14,893 bases of DNA from Baffinella frigidus (taxonomy: Eukaryota > Cryptophyceae > Cryptomonadales > Baffinellaceae), in the NCBI GenBank assembly GCA_026770585.1, contig MU646520.1, forward strand, positions 366,534 to 381,426, in the 5' to 3' direction. The position numbers and the translations under genes are program-made. Below, piece by piece: positions 8,839-14,893 of this stretch (its first letter is position 1; every line of letters starts with the position of its first letter). Below the pieces are notes generated by a model. That model worked only from the letters and a program-made list of their open reading frames with translations, did not search any database and had not been told where the DNA came from.

Positions 8839-8939
8839 TAGTCGTGCCATGTGATCAGTACACGCTGCTACCCGTGTGTCGGCTACGTTGCAGCTAGCGG
8901 CTCTACTGAACCTCCAGAGCCTGCCTTTCGATTTCTAAA

Positions 8940-9709
8940 ATGTCCTTGCCAAGGCCATGCACGACTCCAATTCCCACACCTTTTGACGAATTGTTCGGGG
9001 GAATCCATTTTGGTCCTGTTTACAACCAGTTTGAGGCCGAAATCGAATGGCAGCTTCGGAAGGTTCGGTAGCTAGCAGAAGCTGTGGCGTGTAGACAAAA
9101 ACGCATTCTACCATCTAGCCTCAACGCATCGGCCTTGCACCAGGGACAGAGAGGCACGGGTATGTGAAGGTCTCTCCACTCTGTGGAAACCCTGAACCCT
9201 GAACCCTAAACCCTGAACCCTAAACCCTGAACCCTAAACCCTGACATTCAACCTAAACCCCAACCCCTCAGCCCTCAACCCTCAATGTTAAACGCTAAAC
9301 GCTTAACGAAAACTCCAACACTAAACTCCAACCCCTAGGTGTACACGTGCGCGATTCTGTTCGGCGCAATCGGACGAGAGTCGATCGAGAGCTTTCATAG
9401 GACCAGCACGGCCGGCATGTATCCCTTCCCCACGGAGGCCAGGTTTCAGCAGGACCTAGAGAGGTCTCATGTGCAGACAGAACGGTGAGGGGCCTTGCTC
9501 ACGAGTAAACCCTGCCCTGACAAGCTTCGTGCACTTTCTCACCCTCTGAAACACGAATTGCGTCAGGCCTAGAGGCCCTCCATTCCCTGAAGCTTCCACT
9601 CAGGAGGCTACGATGCCCACTCAGCACCGCCAATCCGGGGCAACGTGACCAATTTCCAATTCAAATGGAAGAAAAGGATCCAATTCCGGTTCAAACGTGG
9701 TCCCTGTAG
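8940..9709 (+). CDS. Unknown protein, three-exon model with a telomere-like array in intron 1
   Basis: Exons are 8940-9062, 9339-9484 and 9604-9709 (stop TAG at 9707). Exon 1 reads MSLPRPCTTPIPTPFDELFG, then GIHFGPVYNQFEAEIEWQLR. Exon 2 begins VYTCAILFGAIGRESIESFH and ends EARFQQDLERSHVQTE. Exon 3 contains QFPIQMEEKDPIPVQTW. Junctions AAG|GTTCGG..CTAG|GTG and CG|GTGAGG..CTCAG|G are GT-AG and phase-consistent, and the second acceptor has a strong pyrimidine tract. The start codon is uncertain, since upstream exons may exist. No domain recognised. A decayed copy of part of exon 2 lies at 10205-10290 and related motifs at 8013-8176, so this is a locally duplicated exon family. Confidence 0.42.
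9188..9336 (+). repeat. Telomere-like (CCCTAAA/CCCTGAA)n array in an intron
   Basis: Alternating CCCTGAA and CCCTAAA units decay rightwards into CTCAACC and GCTTAACG variants. The array ends next to the acceptor CCCCTAG at 9338. The C-rich strand is the sense strand of the surrounding plus-strand model. Confidence 0.9.
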
Positions 9710-9886
9710 CCTTCTGAGTGGTGCACTGCACCCACACACGAGCGTCCTGCGTCGACAGGCCCGCCTCGGGACGACTCTCGCCAGACGAATGCCAGGGTTC
9801 TCCGGTACTAACAAGTTCAGTGTCCCTGCCAGGGAGAGCTCGTGAAAGCCTTAGCAATTTTGCACTCTCAGAGACGCCGCGGTAAA

Positions 9887-9968
9887 CCCTTCACCCTTCA
9901 CCCTTCACCCTAAACCCTGAACCCTGAACCCTCACCCTAAACCCTAAACCCTCAACCCTCAACCCTAA
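9887..9968 (+). repeat. Telomere-like array, C-rich on plus strand
   Basis: Starts with CCCTTCA units, then CCCTAAA, CCCTGAA and CCCTCAA units. It lies 3' of the three-exon plus-strand model. Confidence 0.88.
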
Positions 9969-10204
9969 TCACCACCCAGCGTTGCCACGCCACTCGGAAA
10001 CAAACTGAATGAAGCAGAATTGTGTTTCAGGCAACTGGCAACCACACATCTCTAGAATTGGCGAATGTGTAAGTGATAAAAATTGTACATTCTTGTGATG
10101 AAATAAACCTTGTATTAACATGAACGAATACATGGATCACTGGCCGCTTCTAGGCTCGCCTCATTTCTGCTCCGTGCACTTTCACATGTCAATAAAGACA
10201 ATAA

Positions 10205-10290
10205 TCGCCAACACGGCCGCCATGTATGCACCCCCACCGAGGCTTTGTCTGAACTAGGACACGGAGAGAGGCCGGCACTCAAGCGAGGGA
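10205..10290 (+). pseudogene. Decayed copy of part of the exon at 9339-9484
   Basis: CACGGCCGCCATGTATGCAC at about 10212 parallels CACGGCCGGCATGTATCCC at about 9408. The similarity continues through ACCGAGGC and GGACACGGAGAGAGG (versus ACGGAGGC and GGACCTAGAGAGG). The aligned frame hits a TAG or needs a frame shift, so this copy is broken. Confidence 0.42.
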
Positions 10291-11927
10291 CTAGGCCAGA
10301 CACATAAACGTCTTCAGTTCCCCTTCCGACACGTAGATGGCATACTGCCCGTAGAGGGGCCCCGCGGCAAGCGAGCTTCCGACGTCGCTCCCCTGCCGAT
10401 GATAACCGTCAGGTCCTTGAGGTGTTAAATGCTTCCAAACATAGGCGGAAATCTCGCCTATCCGTGGAAAGGATCCGCAGACCAGTCTTAGTCTGGTAAT
10501 GGCGCGGGGTTGGCAAAACGGTAAATCCTCTCGAACCACTTAGCAGCCACCGGTGCCTTCTTGAATTGGTCCATCTAAACGATTCGCGTATAAACTGCAA
10601 ATCCTTTCGCCAGGAACGTGACCAACCTCCCCCGGAAATCCGGGGGGGAAGGGCACTGGTGGCTGCTAAGTGGTGAATTCAGGAATCGGATACCTGCTGG
10701 ATGCAGCCGCCCCCGTGGCAGTCTGCCTGCAAGATCGACCTGGTTTATGGTTTATGGTTTATGGTTTATGGTTTAGTGTTTAGTGTTCAGTGTTTATAGT
10801 TTAGGGTTTAGTGTTCAGGGTTCAGGGTTTAGGGTTCAGGGTTCAGGGTTTAGGGTTTAGGGTTTAGGGTTTACGCGTCGTGCGCGTAGCTACTCCCCGA
10901 TCCGTCGGCGGCAAGGGAGAAGTCGTTGCCAAACCCTTGGGTTAGGGTTTGGGGGTTAGGGTTTGGGGGTTAAGGTTTAGGGTTTAGGGTTTGCGGGTGA
11001 GGGTTTAGGGTTACGGGTTACGGGTTTAAGGTGTGGGGTGTAGGGTGTAGGGTGTAGGGTGCAGGGTTTAGGGTTAGGGTTTGGGGGTGAGGGTTTGGGG
11101 TTTAGGGTTTAGGGTTTAGGGTTTAGGGTTTAAGGTGTATGGTTTAGGGTTTAGGGTTTAGGGTTTAGGGTTTAGGGTTTAGGGTTTAGGGTTTAAGGTT
11201 TGAGGTTTCGGGTTTAGGGTTTAGGGTTTAGGGTTTAGGTTTGGGTTTACCGTGGGTGTCATCGTCGTTGCAAGTTGCGCACGAGAGGTAGGCGCCCGAC
11301 ATGACAATCCGCGCACCTGCCAGAGGGAGCTTTCATGTCAAAATCTTTTGCGCTTAGCCCGGTGGGCTTCCGGCTCGTTCCCAAGGACCATTTTTACGGT
11401 CCAGACGGGAGCGGATCTGATAGGGAAACACTCGTAATTTATAAAGTGGATTTCAATCAAAATTACCACACGTTTGCTTTAATATCACATGTAAAGAACG
11501 TTATATGTAGTAATTTTCATTGAATCCAGTTTGTGAATTACAAGTGTTTGCGCATGAGATAGGAGCAACGCTTCTTGGTTGTCCGGGCTCGCAGAGAACT
11601 TCCACGGAAAGAACTCGGGGCTCGACTGGGTTGGGAATCCGTGAATCCTAAAGGTCCTAAACCAGGTGTCGTGCTGTGCGCAGGGACGACTGGGCACGCA
11701 CATTCAGTAGGGCGGGGTTTGCATCGGTCGGCCACGAAAACAATCAAACAACACACGTTGACGGTTCAGGACCAGCACCGTCAACTTTCGCCATTCGCGC
11801 GAATGGCGAAAGTTGACGGTAAAAGGTGCCTGCTCTCACCGTTGTTGGCGTAGAGGAAGTTGAACATCAGGTCCCCCGCCACGCCGAAGATTGGGTCCAC
11901 TGCCAGCCCATTCAGGTCGGCCTCAAC
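10291..11927 (-). CDS. Unknown extracellular-looking protein, five exons with telomere-like introns (5' end not found)
   Basis: Exons are 11927-11840, 11316-11251, 10935-10875, 10739-10694 and 10392-10291, ending at TAG. They read VEADLNGLAVDPIFGVAGDL to LYANN; ARIVMSGAYLSCATCNDDDT to H; FGNDFSLAADGSGSSYAHDA; SILQADCHGGGCIQQ; then GSDVGSSLAAGPLYGQYAIY to LKTFMCLA. All four introns are GT-AG and phases agree throughout (1, 1, 2, 0). Paired cysteines (SCATC, DCHGGGC) suggest a disulfide-bearing domain. I recognise no family. The first exon listed must be preceded by others, because its acceptor CTGGCAG follows a telomere-like array. Introns 2 and 3 consist almost wholly of such arrays, and intron 4 carries an inverted-repeat element. 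Confidence 0.6.
10535..10674. mobile_element. 140-bp inverted-repeat element in the last intron of the minus-strand unknown gene
   Basis: Arms 10535-10557 and 10652-10674 match at 22 of 23 positions (ACCACTTAGCAGCCACC start). An inner stem CCCCCGGA/TCCGGGGG lies at 10629-10646. No clear target duplication and no coding capacity. Confidence 0.78.
10741..10874 (-). repeat. Telomere-like array (TTTATGG and TTTAGGG variants) forming an intron
   Basis: On the gene's sense (minus) strand the intron starts with donor GTAAACCCTAAACCC and ends with CCATAAACCAG, both made from array units. TTTATGG variants cluster at the acceptor side and TTTAGGG at the donor side. Confidence 0.92.
10936..11250 (-). 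repeat. Telomere-like array forming an intron
   Basis: The whole intron is CCCTAAA-type on the sense strand, from donor GTAAACCCAAACC at 11250 to acceptor ACCCAAG at 10936. The acceptor AAG itself lies in a degenerate unit. Variants include TGTAGGG and TTTGGGGG. Confidence 0.92.
11415..11560. mobile_element. Family 3-like inverted-repeat element, copy 4
   Basis: The left arm from AAACACTCGTAATTTATAAA mirrors the right arm, read inverse as AAACACTTGTAATTCACAAA. The match extends outward to ATCT. The right half holds the family core ATGTAGTAATTTTCATTG at 11505-11522, and its inverse TCAATCAAAATTACCACA is in the left arm. Termini differ from copies 1 and 2. It lies in the first intron of the minus-strand unknown gene. 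Confidence 0.7.
11777..11820. repeat. Perfect 44-bp palindrome
   Basis: Two exact 22-base inverse halves with no spacer, centred on TCGCGCGA. It lies 20 bases inside the intron that starts at 11839 on the minus strand. Confidence 0.97.
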
Positions 11928-11930
11928 CTG

Positions 11931-12062
11931 CCAGGGTTTAGGGTTTAGGGTTTAGGGTTTAGGGTTTAGGTTTTAGGTTTTAGGGTTTAGGGTTAGGGGT
12001 TGGGGGTTAGGGGATTAGGGGGTTAGTGGTTAGGATTTAGGGTTTATGGGTTAGGGGTTAGA
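11931..12062 (-). repeat. Telomere-like array abutting an exon acceptor
   Basis: On the minus strand the array is CCCTAAA-type, ending CCCTAAACCCTGGCAG directly before the coding GTT-GAG. It decays at its far end into TTAGGGG/GGTTAGTGG variants. Confidence 0.92.
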
Positions 12063-13020
12063 GGTGTTTCCTGGGTAAAATCTTCCCAGAGGCAACTTTA
12101 CTCGTAGATGGACTCACAAATACCTCGAGGTAATTGAGCCCACCGGCGGTAGCTAGCGGTGGCGGTAGCGGTGGTGGTAGCGGTGGAAACCCTAAGCCCC
12201 CAATCCTAAAACTTAAGCCATACCTCGGAGTAAATGTGCCCGCCGGCTGTGGCGGCGGAACGGACGGTGCTTTCGTCAAACTTCATCGGTCACGTCCCGA
12301 CTTCCTGGTACAAACTCAACGGCCGTCAGCGCCCAGTGGTTGGCCTCGTGTGGGTTGCGATCCTAAAAAGGGTATTAATTGGTTTCTTCCCGAGTTGGGA
12401 GCGGTTCTACAGCTGCCAACTCGGGAAGAAACCATTTCTTCCCGATTGACTTTGCGAGTGTTTTTATCTGGCTTTTTGCGCCGCAGGCTGCCCGATTTCG
12501 GGCGACATCTCGTACAAGTGCCCGAGAAACGTAAAACCCGCAATCGAAAGTCAATCGGCCCGAAGAGAGAATGTTCGGCCGCGGTAAAATCACTTGTAAA
12601 GTCAATCGGGGAAGAAGATCACAAAATTCCGTGACCACCATCAGCGGCGAACCGTCGGCGAATCACACGAGAAGTTAGGGTTGTGTCCCGGACCCAAATA
12701 AACCCTTTCCCGGACCCTGTTTCCCGGGAAATATTTTCCCGTTTCCCCGGACCTCCGCTCCCGGGAAATGAATTCCCGGGAAAGGCGATATCAACATAGG
12801 AAAATAACCAGGGTTGCAGGCTTTTTAAAATAGATCTCACGCTTCAAACGGGGGTCTGTCGGGCAATTTCTCGGCGATTTAGTACCAGTGAAAATTTGCT
12901 CAGGGGGTCAGCCAGATGAAATACTTTTGGGGACCCAACACCAAAGCACACCAAAGCACCACCGAATTTTCGATCACTTGTCGTCAGGAGGGCTGGGACG
13001 ACAGCGGCCGGCCCACTCCC
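12063..13020. other. Non-coding stem-loop region
   Basis: No supportable gene. It contains a GGTGGCGGTAGC-type minisatellite (12152-12186), two related segments beginning CCTCG(G/A)(A/G)GTAA about 100 bp apart (12123 and 12223), the 12380-12616 stem-loops, and CCCGGGAAA palindromes at about 12720-12785. The open plus frame encoding SGGGSGGGSGG is low-complexity. Confidence 0.5.
12380..12434. repeat. Perfect 19-bp inverted repeat with 17-base spacer
   Basis: TGGTTTCTTCCCGAGTTGG (12380-12398) is exactly mirrored at 12416-12434. The element is followed by a further CTTCCCGATTGACTTT arm (12438-), mirrored by AAAGTCAATCGGGGAAG near 12600-12616. The whole 12370-12620 block is probably a decayed inverted-repeat element. 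Confidence 0.88.
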
Positions 13021-13068
13021 ATGCGGGCACCGCTGCTGTGCGTTCTGGGCCTCTGCCTTGCAGTCTGG
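13021..13068 (+). CDS. Candidate first exon encoding a signal peptide
   Basis: MRAPLLCVLGLCLAVW is a good signal-peptide n- and h-region. It is followed by a possible donor TGG|GTACTT, or by VLGQ if the frame reads on to the stop at 13105. A CCCTAAA array follows on the same strand, as in the other telomere-like introns here. No downstream exon could be joined. Confidence 0.3.
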
Positions 13069-13089
13069 GTACTTGGGCAGTTGTTTGAG

Positions 13090-13226
13090 GGAAACCCTAC
13101 ACTCTAAACCCTAAACCCTAAACCCTAAACCTTGAAGCCTACACCCTACACCCTAAACCTTAAACCCTACACCGTAATTCCTAAACCCTAAACCCTAAAC
13201 CCCAAACCCCAAACCCCAAACCCCAC
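13090..13226 (+). repeat. Telomere-like array, C-rich on plus strand
   Basis: CCCTAAA and CCCTACA units, ending in CCCCAAA units. Confidence 0.92.
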
Positions 13227-13239
13227 GCCCCAAACCCTC

Positions 13240-13378
13240 CCCATGGAGGTTTACACGCGTGTTTCCTGTGCGGCAGGCAAGTCCCCTCTCATGGGAACCC
13301 GAAACCCGAAACCTGACAACCCGAAGCCCGAAGCCCGAAACCGAGGGAGGTTTAAACGCGTGTGTCCTGTCCTTTCCT
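13240..13378 (+). repeat. Duplicated 27-bp segment around a CCCGAAA array
   Basis: GGAGGTTTACACGCGTGTTT (from about 13245) recurs as GGAGGTTTAAACGCGTGTGT (from about 13346). CCCGAAA/CCCGAAG units lie between them (about 13299-13342). The first copy is followed by CAG|GCAAGT, which resembles a GC-type donor. Confidence 0.7.
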
Positions 13379-13381
13379 GTA

Positions 13382-13603
13382 AATCCTAAACCCTAACCAC
13401 TAACACCTAACACCTAAACCCTAAACCCATCAACCCTAAACCCTAAACCTCGAACCCTAAACCCTAAACCCTAAACCATAAACCATAAACCATAAACCAT
13501 AAACCGTAAACCGTAAACCCCTAAACCATAAACCATAGACCATTAACCATAAACCATAAACCATAAACCGTAAACCGTAAACCATAAACCATAAACCCCA
13601 AAC
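13382..13603 (+). repeat. Telomere-like array with CCATAAA variants
   Basis: CCCTAAA units at the left change to a long block of CCATAAA and CCGTAAA units at the right. These are the same variants seen inverted at 10741. Confidence 0.92.
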
Positions 13604-13649
13604 AGGCAAGGCAGTCCTTTCTCAACGCAGGGGGGCAGAGCGCGCGGCG

Positions 13650-13795
13650 GAGAGGGGTGCAGAGTGAGGGAGAGGGAGAGAGAGGGAGAGAGAGAGCGAG
13701 AGAGGGAGGGAGAGGGGGTGAGAGGGAGAGGGAGAGAGGGAGAGGGAGAGGGAGAGGGTGAGGGAGAGAGAGGGGTGCAGAGTGAGGGAGAGACG
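13650..13795. repeat. GA-rich simple repeat flanked by a direct repeat
   Basis: GAGAGG/GAGGGA units are bounded by two copies of GAGAGGGGTGCAGAGTGAGG, at about 13650 and 13767. Confidence 0.88.
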
Positions 13796-13846
13796 ACCGT
13801 CTCGCGAATGGCGGGAGGAGATAGGCCCGCCTCGGGGTGGAGGCGC

Positions 13847-13920
13847 TTAAGTGGCGATGGAGTCAAAGTTGACCCCACAGAGGTCCTAGGCGCCTACGTA
13901 TGCCCAACGGTAGGACGTAT
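13847..13920. mobile_element. Degenerate family 2 element
   Basis: TTAAGTGGCGATGGAGTCAA and GAGGTCCTAGGC match the family 2 interior. It lies between direct repeats CCGCCTCGGGGTGG(A/T)GGCGC at about 13828-13847 and 13921-13940. Confidence 0.55.
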
Positions 13921-13947
13921 CCGCCTCGGGGTGGTGGCGCAGGGGTA

Positions 13948-14063
13948 CAGGGGTACCTCGCTCATAACAAACAACCCCCCCGTAGGACCCTACACTAGGC
14001 CGATGCCTAGGGCCCTATGGTGGTCCTGGGGGGGGGCTGTTTCTGATGAGCGAGGTACCCCTG
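13948..14063. mobile_element. Family 1 element, copy B, nested in copy C
   Basis: 116 bp, CAGGGGTACC to GGTACCCCTG, with TA on both sides. Its target is the TA inside the terminal repeat of copy C. Confidence 0.88.
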
Positions 14064-14119
14064 TACCTCGCTCATCAGGAGGCGCACCCCCCTAGGCACC
14101 TAATGTGGGTCTATAGCTA

Positions 14120-14220
14120 TCCCTCAAGTGGTGAGGCGGTCAAAATTGACCGCCAAGAGGTCCTAGGCAGGTCCTAGGGCCCTACGGTAGGGCGTATGAG
14201 CCTACTCGCCACTTAAGGGA
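14120..14220. mobile_element. Family 2 TA-flanked element, nested in copy C
   Basis: 101 bp, TCCCTCAAGTGG to CCACTTAAGGGA, with TA on both sides. Inside are the stem GGTCAAAATTGACC and the block AGGTCCTAGGGCCCTACGG. Confidence 0.85.
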
Positions 14221-14319
14221 TAGCCCTGCGGTGGTCCTGGGGGGGGGGGCGGTTCCTTATGAGCGAGGTACCCTGTAGTCCCTTCGGACGGGTACATGTA
14301 CAGGATGTGAGGGTTTGTG

Positions 14320-14434
14320 CAGGGGTACCTCGCTCATAAGAAACTGCCCCCCCCTGGGACCACCGTAGGGCCCTAGGCATGGTCCTACTGTAGGGTCCTA
14401 GGGGGGGCAGTTTCTTATGAGCGAGGTACCCCTG
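14320..14434. mobile_element. Family 1 element, copy D
   Basis: 115 bp. CAGGGGTACCTCGCTCATAA is exactly mirrored at the right end. TA on the right; the left flank is TG, probably decayed. Confidence 0.88.
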
Positions 14435-14480
14435 TACGCCCTTTCGACTCTCTCTCACCCTGAGATGCACAAGTGCGCAC

Positions 14481-14572
14481 GACCTAGGCAGGTCCTAGGG
14501 CCCTACGGTAGAGCGTATGAGCCTACTCGCCACTTAAGGGTTTTGCAGACCTGGTCCTGGGCACTTAAGGGA
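14481..14572. mobile_element. Family 2 element fragment
   Basis: The interior and right end match 14157-14220 closely (CCTACTCGCCACTTAAGGG). After a short spacer a second right end, CACTTAAGGGA, is followed by TA, so the copy is rearranged. Confidence 0.65.
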
Positions 14573-14610
14573 TAGTGGACGTGACTGTGTAAAGTCACTC
14601 CGGTCATCCT
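14572..14610 (+). repeat. 39-bp dispersed repeat, copy 2
   Basis: Identical to 7658-7696. It starts exactly at the TA-containing edge of the family 2 fragment. Confidence 0.85.
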
Positions 14611-14654
14611 CGCTCGCCGTCCCCTCTCAGACATTGCCTCTGCGTGGGGGTGTA

Positions 14655-14754
14655 TCCCTTGAGTGCCCAGTAGGCTCATACGCCCTACCGTAGGGCCCTA
14701 GGACCTGCCTAGGACCTCTTGGGGGTCAATTTGACCCCCTCGCCACTTACGGGA
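14655..14754. mobile_element. Family 2 element in the opposite orientation
   Basis: 100 bp, TCCCTTGAGTG to CACTTACGGGA, with TA on both sides. The interior is the inverse of 14120-14220 and includes the stem GGGGGTCAATTTGACCCCC. Confidence 0.83.
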
Positions 14755-14774
14755 TACGGCAGCCGTGTCGGTAT

Positions 14775-14893
14775 CAGTAAAGGTCTCGCTCGTGATGTAC
14801 ACCCCCCCCGGCCTTGCTCTACAGGGTTACCGCCCCTGGGGGGGGGGAGTAGGCCTATGCCTGTGATAGCCCTACGGTGGTCCGGGGGGGGGG
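14775..14893. mobile_element. Degenerate family 1 element, cut by the window edge
   Basis: CTCGCTCGTGATGTACACCC resembles the family 1 left arm, and CCTACGGTGGTCCGGGGG resembles its right half. Intervening TACAGGGTTACC may mark another insertion. Confidence 0.4.

Larger units (their letters stand above)
9710..10290. other. Region downstream of the three-exon model; no intact gene
   Basis: An open plus frame (9645-9845) overlaps exon 3 in another frame and has no recognisable domain. The rest holds a short telomere-like array (9887-9968), AT-rich DNA and a decayed exon copy. Confidence 0.45.
13940..14275. mobile_element. Family 1 element, copy C, interrupted by two nested elements
   Basis: The outer element starts CAGGGG-TA (13940-13947). 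A family 1 element interrupts it at that TA (13948-14063), then it resumes CCTCGCTCATCAGG (14066). A family 2 element interrupts it again at a TA (14120-14220), and it ends GCGAGGTACCCTG (14275). Removing both insertions and one TA each leaves 115 bp, the size of copies A, B and D. Confidence 0.85.

Noticed and set aside
12134-12634. Plus-strand ORF with SGGGSGGGSGG, resembling an engineered linker
   Set aside because: It comes from a GGTGGCGGTAGC minisatellite and runs on through stem-loop DNA. No vector sequence or recognisable domain accompanies it.
13090-13603. True chromosome end
   Set aside because: Arrays are internal, occur in both orientations across the window, are degenerate, and are followed by unique DNA.
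13664-14095. 143-residue plus-strand ORF and the opposite 111-residue ORF
   Set aside because: Low-complexity translation of the GA repeat, then of transposable-element ends.
14213-14470. 85-residue minus-strand ORF
   Set aside because: Lies across family 1 terminal repeats; the apparent protein repeats are element ends.

Overview
The window is nuclear DNA from a eukaryote, probably a unicellular alga or an alga-related protist. Three things suggest this: intron-split genes with GT-AG junctions, many interstitial arrays of the TTTAGGG/CCCTAAA telomere repeat (the plant and green-algal type, also found in several chromalveolate algae), and a crowd of short non-autonomous inverted-repeat elements. 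I cannot name the species. No CRISPR, bacterial operon, rRNA or tRNA was seen. Gene models were built by hand from reading frames, splice sites and phase matching. Most true exons do not coincide with long ATG-initiated ORFs.

Layout. (1) 3142 to 1, minus strand: at least six exons of a secreted, cysteine-rich surface protein with two concanavalin A/LamG-like modules. It runs off the left edge. (2) 3486 to 5437, plus strand, head to head with (1): exons of an Mn-type superoxide dismutase. Its introns hold a telomere-like array and several inverted-repeat elements. Its 5' end, one internal join and the last exon are broken or missing, so it may be a pseudogene. (3) 5438-7990: repeat-rich, with ten 69-bp tandem units at 6236-6921 and one weak exon candidate at 7415-7600. 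(4) 8013-9709, plus strand: coding-like fragments and a three-exon model of unknown function, with a telomere-like array in one intron. (5) 11927 to 10291, minus strand: five phase-consistent exons of an unknown protein, with telomere-like arrays in three flanking introns, a 140-bp inverted-repeat element in a fourth, and a perfect 44-bp palindrome. (6) 12063-13604: stem-loop DNA, a possible signal-peptide exon at 13021, then more telomere-like arrays. (7) 13604-14893: GA-rich DNA followed by nested TA-flanked elements.

The main theme is that introns are largely built from two kinds of material. One is telomere-like arrays, always with the CCCTAAA strand in the sense direction wherever a gene can be assigned. 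The other is short inverted-repeat elements. The right end preserves a three-level nested insertion that gives a relative order of transposition. One element also has a matching empty site a few hundred bases away.
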